DNA of 64,000 bases from Paludibacteraceae bacterium (lineage in GTDB: Bacteria; Bacteroidota; Bacteroidia; Bacteroidales; Paludibacteraceae). A program made the position numbers and the translations under genes. Location of the stretch: positions 1 to 64,000 of the forward strand of contig JARLGW010000001.1 in the NCBI GenBank assembly GCA_031292565.1, in the 5' to 3' direction. Under the pieces are notes generated by a model, which was given only the letters and a program-made list of their open reading frames with translations, searched no databases and was not told the DNA's origin. Below, piece by piece: positions 31,740-41,541 of this stretch. Numbering within the stretch: position 1 is the stretch's first letter; each line of letters opens with the position of its first letter.

Positions 31740-34136
31740 ATGAGAAAATTTCTTTTAATTATTTTTTTTCAATTAGTTGTCCTCATCTCTTTTGGACAGA
31801 ATTATCTGCGTGGTAAAATCTTAGATGAAACCGGCACACCTCTAAAAGGTGTAACCGTTGTTCTTCAAGGATTAGATCGATCAGTCCTGTCCGATAATGA
31901 AGGCCGGTTTGAGTTTCAGGATTTAAAAGCAAACCGGGCATTGTTGCAAATAGATTACACGGGATACGACGCGTATGCCGACACGGTAAAAGTGCCTGCC
32001 GACGTGCAAATTAACTTGAGAAAATCATCCTTTCTGCTGGATGAAGTTGTGGTAGCATCTATCCGTGTTACAGATAAATCGCCGGTAGCATATAGCACGG
32101 TGACTAAAAAAGATATTGCCTTGGCAAACCTGGGGCAGGATGTGCCTTACCTGTTGAATACCACTCCTTCGTTTGTAGCTACTTCCGATGCCGGAACCGG
32201 GGTGGGGTACACCAACTTCCGCATCAGGGGTACGGATGCAGGTCGAATTAATATTACCGTGAACGGGATTCCGATTAACGACCCGGAGGAACAGATTATG
32301 TATTGGGTGGATATGCCCGATTTATCTTCTTCTGTGGAAAATATACAAATACAACGCGGGGTGGGTACTTCTACCAACGGGGCGGGTGCTTTTGGGGCTA
32401 CCATAAGCATGCAAACCGAGGCGTTGAACGTGAAGCCTTATGCTGAGGTAGGTTCTTCTTACGGTTCGTTCAATACGAACAAGAATACCTTGAAAGTGGG
32501 TTCGGGCTTGCTCAACGGGCACTGGGCTTTTGATGCCCGCTTGTCCAACATTACTTCCGACGGGTATATTGACCGGGCTTCGGTGGATATGAAATCATAT
32601 TATTTTTCAGGAGGCTACTATGGCAAAAAAACGATACTGAAGGCTGTGATTTTTGGCGGGGTGGAAAAAACGTATCATGCCTGGGATGGCGTACCCGGCG
32701 ATTCGTTGAGCACAAATAGAACGTATAATCCTTGTGGACAATATACAGACAACAATGGTAACGTGCAGTATTACAAGAATCAGACGGATAATTACGACCA
32801 AAAGAATTATCAATTACATTTTTCGCATCAGGTGAATAAGAATTTGAACGCGAATGTGGCTTTGCATTACACGCATGGCATCGGGTATTATGAAGAATAT
32901 CAACCCGGACAGAAATTAGCTAATTACAATATTACATCCACTTACGCGTCTGATAGCGTTACCGATTTAATAACCCAAAAGTGGATGGAGAACGACTTTT
33001 ACGGTGTTGTTTATTCCCTGAACTATACTCGTAAAAAAATATCATGTTCTTTAGGTGGTGCTGCTAATCAGTACGATGGGGTTCACTATGGTTACGTAAC
33101 ATGGTTTAAAGACATGCAGAATGCTACGAATGAATATGAGTGGTACCGTAACCATACATTGAAAACAGACGTAAACGTGTATGGCAAGGTGAATTATGAA
33201 TTATTGAAAGGCTTGGATGTATATGGCGACCTTCAATACCGCTATGTAAATATCAGGATGACAGGTACGGAAGCCGAATTACAAAATCTGGACTTCGATC
33301 CTAAATTTAATTTCTTCAACCCTAAGGGTGGACTTCATTATGCTTTGAATAAACATAACGCGTGGTATGCCTCTGTGTCAGTGGCAAACAAAGAACCTAA
33401 CCGTACCAATTACACCGAAGCCGGTGCCGACGAATCGCCTACATCGGAACGATTGACCGATTATGAATTGGGCTACTTGTTTAAAAATGACGTGCTTTCG
33501 TTGGGGGCAAACCTGTATTATATGGATTATAAAAACCAGCTGATACTTACCGGAAAGGTGAGCGAAATAGGCGAAGCTCTTACCTCCAACATCCCTCAAA
33601 GTTACCGGGAGGGTGTGGAATTGATGGCCGGAATTAATTTCTTTAAAGGCCTTAGATGGAGCGGAAACGTTACGTTGAGTGAAAATAAAATAAAGAACTT
33701 CACGGAGTATGATGTGGATGTGTATGACGTTTCGGGCAATTGGACGGGTACTCAAAACAACGTGTTGGGCAAAACGGATATTGCCTATTCGCCTAATATT
33801 ATTGCCAATAGTTTACTGTCATTCCTGTATCATGATTTTGGAATTGCATTGCAATCAAATTACGTGGGAAAACAGTATATAGATAATACGTCGAGCAACG
33901 ACTGTAGGCTGGATGCTTATTTTGTAAATAACTTGCGGTTTAACTATTCCTTAAAATTGAAACAACTGAAATCGATTGATTTTTCATTCGCCGTGAATAA
34001 CATATTGAATGAAAAATATTCATCCAACGGTTACGTGTGGTACTCTTCTTATGAGGCTGGACAGAGAATGAATGATTTAAGATATTTCCCTCAAGCGGAA
34101 ATTAATTTTATGGGTGGTGTCTCTCTGAAATTTTAG
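31740..34136 (+). CDS. TonB-dependent receptor, probable thiamine (or precursor) transporter
   Basis: 798 residues. Signal peptide (about 1-19), N-terminal carboxypeptidase-like regulatory domain (YLRGKILDETGTPLKGVTVV to about residue 100), plug domain (about 115-230, with YTNFRIRGTDAGRINITVNG and PINDPEEQIMYWVDMPDLSS), then a large beta-barrel ending in aromatic-rich strands and a terminal Phe (INFMGGVSLKF). The TPP riboswitch right before it shows regulation by thiamine status, so import of thiamine or a moiety is the likely role. There is no SusD-like partner. Confidence 0.92.
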   Translation: MRKFLLIIFFQLVVLISFGQNYLRGKILDETGTPLKGVTVVLQGLDRSVLSDNEGRFEFQDLKANRALLQIDYTGYDAYADTVKVPADVQINLRKSSFLLDEVVVASIRVTDKSPVAYSTVTKKDIALANLGQDVPYLLNTTPSFVATSDAGTGVGYTNFRIRGTDAGRINITVNGIPINDPEEQIMYWVDMPDLSSSVENIQIQRGVGTSTNGAGAFGATISMQTEALNVKPYAEVGSSYGSFNTNKNTLKVGSGLLNGHWAFDARLSNITSDGYIDRASVDMKSYYFSGGYYGKKTILKAVIFGGVEKTYHAWDGVPGDSLSTNRTYNPCGQYTDNNGNVQYYKNQTDNYDQKNYQLHFSHQVNKNLNANVALHYTHGIGYYEEYQPGQKLANYNITSTYASDSVTDLITQKWMENDFYGVVYSLNYTRKKISCSLGGAANQYDGVHYGYVTWFKDMQNATNEYEWYRNHTLKTDVNVYGKVNYELLKGLDVYGDLQYRYVNIRMTGTEAELQNLDFDPKFNFFNPKGGLHYALNKHNAWYASVSVANKEPNRTNYTEAGADESPTSERLTDYELGYLFKNDVLSLGANLYYMDYKNQLILTGKVSEIGEALTSNIPQSYREGVELMAGINFFKGLRWSGNVTLSENKIKNFTEYDVDVYDVSGNWTGTQNNVLGKTDIAYSPNIIANSLLSFLYHDFGIALQSNYVGKQYIDNTSSNDCRLDAYFVNNLRFNYSLKLKQLKSIDFSFAVNNILNEKYSSNGYVWYSSYEAGQRMNDLRYFPQAEINFMGGVSLKF

Positions 34137-34195
34137 TTGAAAAGAAATTCTTATAACTTTGGGGCTGCTTATAAAAATGATAGAAGGAGTTGCAC

Positions 34196-34666
34196 ATGAG
34201 TTATAATGAAAAATATATGCGGAAAGCCATTGCGCTTTCCATCCGAAATATTGACAATGGGGGCGGTCCTTTTGGAGCCCTCGTTGTTAAAGACGGGGAG
34301 ATAATAGCCGTAGGTACCAACCGGGTGACCAAGCAGCACGACCCCACGGCTCATGCCGAGGTGGTAGCTATAAGGAAAGCGGCTCGCAAGCTAGGTACGT
34401 TTGATTTGTCGGGCTGCGAGATCTATACTTCCTGCGAACCCTGCCCCATGTGCCTGGGTGCTATTTATTGGGCACGGTTGGATTGCCTGTATTATGGCAA
34501 CACGAAGGAGGATGCTAAGCAAATAGGTTTTGATGATTCGTTTATCTATGATGAAATAAAAATGGCCTCGGAGCTCCGTAAAATTAAAACAGTACAATGT
34601 CTTTCGGATGAGGCTATTACAGCATTTGAAAAGTGGCAGGCCAAGGAGGATAAAACAGCGTATTGA
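34196..34666 (+). CDS. guaD: Guanine deaminase
   Basis: 156 residues, cytidine-deaminase fold. It converts guanine to xanthine. Zinc motifs: THAEVVAIRKA and TSCEPCPMCLGAIYWAR. The C-terminal GFDDSFIYDEI matches GuaD rather than tRNA adenosine deaminase. The start is the ATG at 34196 with a strong AAGGAG ribosome-binding site 6 bp upstream. A TTG two codons earlier is not needed. It lies downstream of the receptor gene and converges on the fic gene. Confidence 0.88.
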   Translation: MSYNEKYMRKAIALSIRNIDNGGGPFGALVVKDGEIIAVGTNRVTKQHDPTAHAEVVAIRKAARKLGTFDLSGCEIYTSCEPCPMCLGAIYWARLDCLYYGNTKEDAKQIGFDDSFIYDEIKMASELRKIKTVQCLSDEAITAFEKWQAKEDKTAY

Positions 34667-34680
34667 AAAATAGGATAAGT

Positions 34681-35883
34681 CTAGCTTTGAACAAATCCTT
34701 TTTCTATCAGAATGCAAAATAATTCGCCAAGGATATAATTGTTTTCGAGGCTTAACACGTATTTTCGAGTACCCATAGATTCCTTGAGTATTAGTTTTTT
34801 ATCTATTAGTTTTTTTATCTCTCTGGATATTTCAGTATCTGATTTGTAGGAATAAACTTCTTTCACGTCAGAGGCTTGAATTATTTGTTTTTCCACCGCA
34901 TTGTGAAGTATGGTAGCTTGATTTTCGGTTATGAAATTTTTTTCCAAACATCGATTTATGCATGGGTTGAGCAATTCTCTTTCAAGATATGAATAGTCGG
35001 CAAGCATATTTACCTTTTCTATATCTTCTTTTATGTTTTTAAAAACAGCTTCAAGTCTGTTTATAATTCCATTATCAGTATTTTGTTCTGTTATAGCTTG
35101 GTTTAAATATCTGTTTTTACACAGTACGATGGCCGGGTTGAATTTAGCCGAATCTTTTTTATTCAAATTGCTTTTAAGCACAATGGCATACGAAAGTAAT
35201 CGGCTTAGTTTTTCATTTTCACTGTCGAACGGGTATATCCAAATAAACCGGTATTGAGCTATTGCCGCCTTAATAAAATCATATTGCGACTCGTTTTCCT
35301 GATTAATAAAATCACACAGCTTTTCCATGTACTCATCTACTTCATCCCAGTGAGGAGGCAAATGTAAATCAGTAGTTAATTTCGGATTGTTTTTTCGGTA
35401 TGCGCTACCGGGAGTTGTACCTGCTTTTTCAGTGCCATGAATACTACTTTTGTCAATGCCGTTGGTAAGAATCTGATGCAGCTTTAAAATAAATTCTTTG
35501 TCAAAGCCATGTACCAGCTTTTTTTCGTTGATATAATTAATAGCCTTGTGCAGATTTTCTATTTCTTTGAATTCGTTTGGTAAATTGTTGGTATTGTTAG
35601 CTTTCGCCTTTAGATATTCCGTTATAGAGATATTATTCCCTTCAGCTCTAGCGGTGCATAAACTAACTAATAATCTGAAAGTTTGTTTCAGCTCTAAAAA
35701 AAGTCTTGGGTTTATTGTAATATCCTCTTGCTTTTTTCTTAAAGAATCAATATCCAATAGCAGGTCTTGTAAATTCCCGGTTAGGTATTTTTCGTAATTC
35801 TCAATTAGATATTCGGTAAAATAGCAACCTAAAAAAATATCTGCATATTTGAAATTATGTGGAGTATGTTTCTGTTCTGACAT
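34681..35883 (-). CDS. Fic-family protein with degenerate catalytic motif
   Basis: 400 residues. Fic domain about 110-240 and a C-terminal winged-helix region (about 325-395). The Fic signature HPFxxGNGRxxR is replaced by IYPFDSENEKLSR (216-228): the catalytic His is Tyr217, the two Gly are Glu222 and Glu224, and Arg is Lys225. AMP transfer by the usual mechanism is therefore unlikely. The inhibitory motif (S/T)xxxE(G/N) is intact as TARAEGN (77-83). The helix before it and the flap (GTTPGSAYRKNN) are kept, so this is not random decay. It may be a regulator or scaffold. Confidence 0.85.
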   Translation of the reverse strand: MSEQKHTPHNFKYADIFLGCYFTEYLIENYEKYLTGNLQDLLLDIDSLRKKQEDITINPRLFLELKQTFRLLVSLCTARAEGNNISITEYLKAKANNTNNLPNEFKEIENLHKAINYINEKKLVHGFDKEFILKLHQILTNGIDKSSIHGTEKAGTTPGSAYRKNNPKLTTDLHLPPHWDEVDEYMEKLCDFINQENESQYDFIKAAIAQYRFIWIYPFDSENEKLSRLLSYAIVLKSNLNKKDSAKFNPAIVLCKNRYLNQAITEQNTDNGIINRLEAVFKNIKEDIEKVNMLADYSYLERELLNPCINRCLEKNFITENQATILHNAVEKQIIQASDVKEVYSYKSDTEISREIKKLIDKKLILKESMGTRKYVLSLENNYILGELFCILIEKGFVQS

Positions 35884-36088
35884 GAGTTTGTATGTTTTCT
35901 AAGTACTGTTATAAACAGCTAACACACGTAAAAGTTCATGAACAACACGCATTTTTATCCTAAAAATGGGACTTTTTTGAGGTCTTAGAAAATTTTAACT
36001 AAAGGGGAGGGGAGGAAGACTTTAATAGTTGAAAAATCTGTAGAAAACAGAAGCGTGATAAACTCGTTTATTTATAGTTGACAAACCA

Positions 36089-36544
36089 TTATGCTTTCAT
36101 AGCTCTATCCATGTATCGTTTGTCTTCTTTTTCCTTTAAAGTCTGGCGTTTGTCATAGTTCTTTTTACCACGGGCAAGCGCTATTTCCAGCTTTGCAAGG
36201 CCTTTTTCGTTAATGAAGAGTAGGGTAGGTATAATGGTATATCCGGTTTCCCGTGTAGCACGTTGTAATTTTTGTAGTTCACGCTTGTTCAATAACAGTT
36301 TTCTGTCCCGGCGGATTTCGTGGTTGCTAAACGAACCGAATTTATACTCTGACACGTGCATGTTTCTCACCCATAGCTCGGCTCCATCAAAAATACAATA
36401 AGCATCGGATAAACCTGCTTTTCCTTCGCGGATAGATTTTATTTCGGTGCCAAACAGCTGCATCCCCGCGATAAATCGGTCGCTCAATTCATAGTCGAAA
36501 GAAGCACGTTTGTTTTTTATATGTACAGATGCAGGCTTTAACAT
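36089..36544 (-). CDS. smpB: SsrA (tmRNA)-binding protein
   Basis: 151 residues, normal family length. It carries tmRNA to stalled ribosomes. Family motifs: [39 protein letters not shown] and the basic C-terminal tail [20 protein letters not shown]. The tmRNA gene itself is not in this window. It is 12 bases after the Yip1-like gene and may be co-transcribed with it. Confidence 0.97.
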   Translation of the reverse strand: MLKPASVHIKNKRASFDYELSDRFIAGMQLFGTEIKSIREGKAGLSDAYCIFDGAELWVRNMHVSEYKFGSFSNHEIRRDRKLLLNKRELQKLQRATRETGYTIIPTLLFINEKGLAKLEIALARGKKNYDKRQTLKEKEDKRYMDRAMKA

Positions 36545-36556
36545 AAAATGTTTTTG

Positions 36557-37123
36557 TTAGAGTTTGGCAATAGGGATGCTGAATAATAATAATTGACTGA
36601 TGATGAATGGAATGAGTATAATTATGGCCGAAAGTAGCAGCACAAAGTTGCTCCGTTCGTTTTCCTCCAGCGGTATTAACTTGCTCACACCTTCCCAAAC
36701 AATGTATAGGGTATATATGTTTATAACTTTAAGGAAAAAGAGGCCGGGTAGCAGGGCTATCAATATGCTTAACGAAAAAGAAAGCGTCATCGAATAGATA
36801 ACCAGCCGTAAAGTTTTCGCTTTACTTACCGTTATTTTAAAACGCTTGCATAAAATGTCGGTAAAAATATAATAGATACCCCAGAACCCACCAAAAAAGG
36901 CAATGCCAGATACGATGGATTTTATAATTGCCGATACGAAAGGCGAATCGCCATACAACAGTCCGCCAACAAAAGAAGACACCATGTTTGCAATAAGAAG
37001 AAAACAGAAAAAGCGGAAATCTTCTTTTTCAGTATTACCCGTTTCAGCAGAAAGTTCTTCCCACGAGGCGGTTGGTACAGTAATTATAGATATTATTCGT
37101 TTAAAGATATTCTTGTAATTCAT
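36557..37123 (-). CDS. Yip1/DUF1282-like membrane protein
   Basis: 188 residues with five hydrophobic segments (about 38-58, 63-85, 105-128, 127-150 and 160-185). The N-terminal IISIITVPTASWEELSAE fits the Yip1-domain pattern, where a short amphipathic W-E motif precedes the first helix. Function unknown in bacteria. It is upstream of smpB. Confidence 0.75.
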   Translation of the reverse strand: MNYKNIFKRIISIITVPTASWEELSAETGNTEKEDFRFFCFLLIANMVSSFVGGLLYGDSPFVSAIIKSIVSGIAFFGGFWGIYYIFTDILCKRFKITVSKAKTLRLVIYSMTLSFSLSILIALLPGLFFLKVINIYTLYIVWEGVSKLIPLEENERSNFVLLLSAIIILIPFIISQLLLFSIPIAKL

Positions 37124-37270
37124 GATTTCTTATTGAACCTACAAAGGTAAACATTTTATGTTATTCAACAGCATATTCAGTTCATATTTAATCTCAAATT
37201 CATGTCTGAATAATTATGATATGTGTTAAAAATATAGTAATTTTGTCCCCCTTATTTTATATTTTGGAAA

Positions 37271-37903
37271 ATGAGCAATTTAGTGAAATTAAACGTAATA
37301 GGATTAACATATAGTCAAACTCAATCATCAGCCTATGCTTTGGTGTTGGGTGAAGAAAACGGTTCACGCCGGATTCCGATTGTAATCGGTTCAGCCGAAG
37401 CACAATCTATCGCCATGCACTTGCAGTCGTTAACCCCATCCAGGCCATTGACTCATGATTTGTTTGTAGAACTAATGGTAGGATATAAAATATCCTTGGT
37501 AAGCGTTATAATATATAAGTTTGAAAAAGAAATTTTCTATTCCGAACTTTTGTTTAACGATGCTGATGGTAAGCAGGTTAAAATTGACTCTCGCACTTCG
37601 GATGCCGTAGCCTTGGCTGTCAGGGCACAATGTCCGATATTTACCACGGAGGAGATAATGACCGAAACAAGTGTCTTTTTCGACGAAGATGATATTGAGG
37701 CTGACGAAGATGATTTGGAAGAAAACATTCTTCAAACGCCTGATGAACCAAAATCGCAGAAAGAAAACATTAATATATTAAACGTGGACGAATTGCAATC
37801 CATGTTGGAAAATGCCATTCGTGAAGAAAACTACGAAAAAGCAAATCTGTTAAGCGAAGAAATAAAGAAAAGAAAATCCGATGAAACGAAGACTGCTGAA
37901 TAG
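37271..37903 (+). CDS. Bifunctional nuclease family protein (DUF151) with UVR motif
   Basis: 210 residues. The DUF151/BFN domain covers about 1-140 (YALVLGEENGSRRIPIVIGS, AEAQSIAMHLQSLTPSRPLT, DSRTSDAVALAVRAQCPIFT). An acidic linker follows, then a C-terminal UVR-like coiled coil (LQSMLENAIREENYEKANLL, about 172-200). Members cleave both DNA and RNA in a few studied cases. This two-domain form is common in Bacteroidota. A TAATTTTG box (37238-37245) lies 26 bp before the ATG. Confidence 0.88.
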   Translation: MSNLVKLNVIGLTYSQTQSSAYALVLGEENGSRRIPIVIGSAEAQSIAMHLQSLTPSRPLTHDLFVELMVGYKISLVSVIIYKFEKEIFYSELLFNDADGKQVKIDSRTSDAVALAVRAQCPIFTTEEIMTETSVFFDEDDIEADEDDLEENILQTPDEPKSQKENINILNVDELQSMLENAIREENYEKANLLSEEIKKRKSDETKTAE

Positions 37904-37923
37904 ATTGCTTTAGACGGAACGTG

Positions 37924-37956
37924 AAAAAGGCTCTTACCTTCGTAAGAACCTTTTTT
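37924..37956. terminator. Bidirectional terminator
   Basis: AAAAAGG-TCTTAC pairs with GTAAGA-CCTTTTT around a CTTC loop with one internal mismatch. It lies between convergent genes ending at 37903 and 37974. Confidence 0.8.
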
Positions 37957-37973
37957 GTTAGCGTTCTATTTAT

Positions 37974-38978
37974 TTAAGAAAAATATATTTCGCCTTTGTG
38001 GCTATTGTCGTCCGAGGAGTATCTCATAAATTGAGAACGCTCGTATAACGTAGGGTTGGATATATTACCATAGCTTAATTTACCCCTGAACTCATTAACC
38101 GTTAAGTATCCGTGTTGTTCCATCCAACTTTCCATGCAGGTTATTATTTCAGAGATAACCCCATTTCCGTTTTTGTATAAGGTACTACATATTTCAAAGG
38201 CTTGAGCCCCAGCCAATATGGCTTTAGCCCCATTTTCCCAATCATGTATGCCCGTGCTAGAAACAACGTTGGCATCTTTTATCAGGCTGGAAATTAAGCT
38301 CGTCCAACGCAATGTGTTAGAGAAATCAGATGGACAGCTAAAAGTTTCCCCCTGTTTGAACTCAATTGTTTTCAGGTCGATGTCAGGTTGATAGAAACGA
38401 TTGAAAAGAACAATACTGTTGGCTCCAGCTCCAATTATTTTTTCGCTTAAAGCAATCAACCCCGTAAATTGTTGCCCTATTTTTACACTTATTGGGATCG
38501 TTACCGCCTTTCGCGTTTGCTTCACAATGTTGACATACTCCTGTTCCACAGCATCGCTATTGGCATGTTTATCCGTGTTTAAAATAAAGATATTTAACTC
38601 GATGGCATTGGCTCCAGCCATTTCAATTTGATGGGCAAAAGTAGCCCAGTCTCCTGAACGATAGCAGTTTATGCTTGCAATAATAGGGATGGAGCAGAGT
38701 CTTTTTGATTCTGCAACCAGCTCAATATAATCAGTCAAGCTATGAGCCTGAACGTAATTTCTTATGTAATCCGACGCCTTCGTGTAGTCATTATGGTGTA
38801 GTAAGTTCGTGCTATTCATCATAATTTGTTCTTCAAATAGCGATTTTAATACAATGGCACCGGCACCAGCTTTTTCCAATGCCAAATTTTTTTGTGCCGA
38901 ATTGGTTAATCCCGAACTACTTATTATAATCGGATTCTTGAGCTTTAACCCTAGATATGATGTTTCCAGTGTTGTCAT
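37974..38978 (-). CDS. Dihydroorotate dehydrogenase-like protein
   Basis: 334 residues, FMN-binding TIM-barrel of the dihydroorotate dehydrogenase superfamily. The start TTYLGLKLKNPIIISSSGLT is approximated by ETSYLGLKLKNPIIISSSGL. The AIELNIFILNTDK segment stands at the place of the catalytic loop and lacks its usual NCPN-type pattern. FMN-phosphate contacts are in VVSSTGIHDWENGAKAILAG. This is the paralogue common in Bacteroidota and probably not the biosynthetic PyrD. Substrate unknown. Confidence 0.85.
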   Translation of the reverse strand: MTTLETSYLGLKLKNPIIISSSGLTNSAQKNLALEKAGAGAIVLKSLFEEQIMMNSTNLLHHNDYTKASDYIRNYVQAHSLTDYIELVAESKRLCSIPIIASINCYRSGDWATFAHQIEMAGANAIELNIFILNTDKHANSDAVEQEYVNIVKQTRKAVTIPISVKIGQQFTGLIALSEKIIGAGANSIVLFNRFYQPDIDLKTIEFKQGETFSCPSDFSNTLRWTSLISSLIKDANVVSSTGIHDWENGAKAILAGAQAFEICSTLYKNGNGVISEIITCMESWMEQHGYLTVNEFRGKLSYGNISNPTLYERSQFMRYSSDDNSHKGEIYFS

Positions 38979-39094
38979 GATATTCTGTCTTATTTATATT
39001 TATTCTAAATAACGTTTTTAATTTAAGAAGTGTTTTAAATTTACGGTTATTTTTTGTTGAAAACAACATAATTTAATTATTCCTGTTAAAAAGG

Positions 39095-40567
39095 CTATTC
39101 CAGCATCCCTTTATCCTTCATTTTCCGTATTTTGCTATGCTTCACTCCATATGTGAAATAGATGATAAAACCTAGAGCCATCCATACTAATAACCGGATC
39201 CATGTGTCGCGAGGTAAAGATGCCATTTGTATCAAGCAAACCAAGGCACCTAATATAGGTACAACGGGCACGAATGGCGTTTTAAAAGCACGAGGAGCAT
39301 CAGGATTTTTCTTCCGAAGCACCACCACGGCGATGCAAACGATGGCAAAAGCCAGCAGAGTGCCGATAGACACAAGCTCACCCAGTAGCCCGATGGGAAA
39401 AATGCCGGCAAAGATTACCGCTACAAAGCCTGTAACAATACTGGTTATGTAAGGCGTACGGTATTTTTTGTGTACGCGTGAAAAAACAGGCCAAAGCAAT
39501 CCGTCGTGCGACATGGTGTAGAAAATACGAGATTGACCCATCAGCAGCACCAGTACAACAGAACTAAGCCCTGCAATAGCCCCGATTTTAATAAGCGGAT
39601 TCAACCAATACAGCCCTTTTCCGGCAGTGTCGATAGCCAACGCTATGGGAGCCGATACATTTAGTTTTTGATAGGGAACAATACCGGTAAGCACCAGGCT
39701 CACACAAATGTATAATATGGTGCAGATAAGTAGTGATACCAAGATGCCGACAGGCATATCCTTCTTAGGATTCTTGGCTTCCTGTGCCGTGGTGGAAATA
39801 GCATCAAAGCCGATGTAGGCAAAAAATATCACGCCGGCTCCCGTTAAAATGCCCGACCAGCCAAAGTGTCCGAATTCTCCTGTGTTTGCCGGAACAAAAG
39901 GTACCCAGTTATTCGTGTTAATATAGGCGATGCCAAACCCTATGAATAGCAGAATTACGATAACTTTTACAATAACTATGATGTTGTTTATTTTGGCCGA
40001 TTCTCTAATACCTACCACCAATAGCACTGTGAGCACTGTAATGATAAATACCGCCGGGAAATTTATAATGGCTCCCGTGGTGTGCCAACCTGTTGCATCA
40101 AACACGAATGGGCTTTGACTTATTGAGGGCGGAAGGTGGATGTTGTAACCGTTTAAGAAGCTGGTTACGTAGCCTGACCATCCCACGGCCACGGTTGCGG
40201 CACCGAATAAATATTCCAGAATCAAATCCCAACCGATAATCCATGCGATAAATTCGCCCATAGTAGTGTAGCTATACGTGTAGGCACTACCCGCGATGGG
40301 TATCATGGAGGCAAACTCGGCGTAACATAGGCCGGCCAACCCGCAGCCAATAGCCGAAAGAATGAATGATAGCACCAGCGATGGCCCCGCGTGTAGCGCG
40401 GCTGCGGTACCTGTTATAACAAATATGCCGGCACCAATAACGGCACCAACTCCAATAAAGATTAAATTCATCCGTGTGAGGTTCCTTTTCAGGCCACCCT
40501 CAGTCATCTCCGCCTCTTTAAATAATACGGATAGTGGTTTTGTTATAAACAAGTTTTTCATAGGCAT
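39095..40567 (-). CDS. APC-family amino acid permease
   Basis: 490 residues with about 12 membrane segments. The start of the core GVGAVIGAGIFVITGTAAA (about 36-55) is the unwound first helix motif of APC carriers. VIFFAYIGFDAISTTAQEAK (about 253-272) is the conserved TM6 motif, typical of the cationic amino acid transporter (YfnA-like) branch. Substrate cannot be read. It is a single gene. ATG codons at 40567 and 40561 are both possible starts. Confidence 0.9.
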   Translation of the reverse strand: MPMKNLFITKPLSVLFKEAEMTEGGLKRNLTRMNLIFIGVGAVIGAGIFVITGTAAALHAGPSLVLSFILSAIGCGLAGLCYAEFASMIPIAGSAYTYSYTTMGEFIAWIIGWDLILEYLFGAATVAVGWSGYVTSFLNGYNIHLPPSISQSPFVFDATGWHTTGAIINFPAVFIITVLTVLLVVGIRESAKINNIIVIVKVIVILLFIGFGIAYINTNNWVPFVPANTGEFGHFGWSGILTGAGVIFFAYIGFDAISTTAQEAKNPKKDMPVGILVSLLICTILYICVSLVLTGIVPYQKLNVSAPIALAIDTAGKGLYWLNPLIKIGAIAGLSSVVLVLLMGQSRIFYTMSHDGLLWPVFSRVHKKYRTPYITSIVTGFVAVIFAGIFPIGLLGELVSIGTLLAFAIVCIAVVVLRKKNPDAPRAFKTPFVPVVPILGALVCLIQMASLPRDTWIRLLVWMALGFIIYFTYGVKHSKIRKMKDKGMLE

Positions 40568-40633
40568 ATTTTGCTTGCAATTTTAATTATTATGTGTTCC
40601 AATCTTTACAAAGATAATTATTGTGACACAAAA

Positions 40634-40665
40634 AAAGAAGAATCTCAAATTCGAGATTCTTCTTT
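40634..40665 (-). terminator. Terminator after the TetR gene
   Basis: A 13-bp perfect stem (AAAGAAGAATCTC and complement) with a 6-nt loop, followed on the minus strand by a T-run. Confidence 0.85.
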
Positions 40666-40718
40666 CTGTATAATTTCAAACAAAATGACTTGAAATTTCG
40701 CAAAAAATAATCAGTTGA

Positions 40719-41315
40719 TTATTTTTTGATCAAATCGTACAAAGCACCAATTGTCTTTTTAAGTTGCTTGGTTTGAAGCCCTTTGCTGTTTACACTGTTA
40801 TTGTAGAACATACCGAAAGTGGCATTTCTGAACAATAGAGCAAGTGATTCAACATCAGCATCTTTTGCAATTTCGCCATTTTCAGCAGCTTTAGCAATGA
40901 TATTGTTCCAAAGTTTAATTTGATCCGCATTAATTTTGTCAAATTTTTTCACCAATTCAGGTTGTTCGTCAGCAGCTAATAGGAAAAAGCTGAAATAACC
41001 GAAATAAGAGGCAGGTTCAAGTAATTTACCCAAGTTTGTAGCCGTTTTGTCCAATAAGGAAATATATTGGTCAATAAAACTGGTTAACGATTCTGCTGTC
41101 AACGCGTTGAATTTAGCTTCAATTTCATCAACAAGGATAAGATAACGGTTTAAGGATTCTTTGTAGATATGTTCCTTACTGTCGATGTGGTAAAATAAAC
41201 CACCACGAGTAATACCTACAGCACCTTCGATGTCGGTTAAATTAACGCCATGATAACCTTTTCTGATAAACAGCTTGGTGGCTGCCTGTACAATTTCTTC
41301 TTTTGAAGTTTTCAT
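40719..41315 (-). CDS. TetR-family transcriptional regulator
   Basis: 198 residues. The helix-turn-helix is at about residues 23-45 (LTDIEGAVGITRGGLFYHID). The C-terminal part is helical with no recognisable ligand pocket signature. It is a separate regulator from the efflux repressor at 12.4 kb. No divergent transporter partner is adjacent; the next genes on both sides have their own units. Confidence 0.88.
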   Translation of the reverse strand: MKTSKEEIVQAATKLFIRKGYHGVNLTDIEGAVGITRGGLFYHIDSKEHIYKESLNRYLILVDEIEAKFNALTAESLTSFIDQYISLLDKTATNLGKLLEPASYFGYFSFFLLAADEQPELVKKFDKINADQIKLWNNIIAKAAENGEIAKDADVESLALLFRNATFGMFYNNSVNSKGLQTKQLKKTIGALYDLIKK

Positions 41316-41541
41316 TATAAATAAAATTTTTTTGGTTTGGTTAATGCAAAAGTAGAAAATTTCTTTTAATATGAAACGATCTTTTACATTTTTTCAGTAA
41401 TTAAAAATGAGCTACTAATTAAAAATCTCCTATTTATAGCTGAAATTCGTATTTGTGAAAAATTACATTTATGTTATTTTAATAATAAAAAAGATTTTCA
41501 AATCATAAAAATAGGAACAATTTACCTGAAATGTATTCTTT

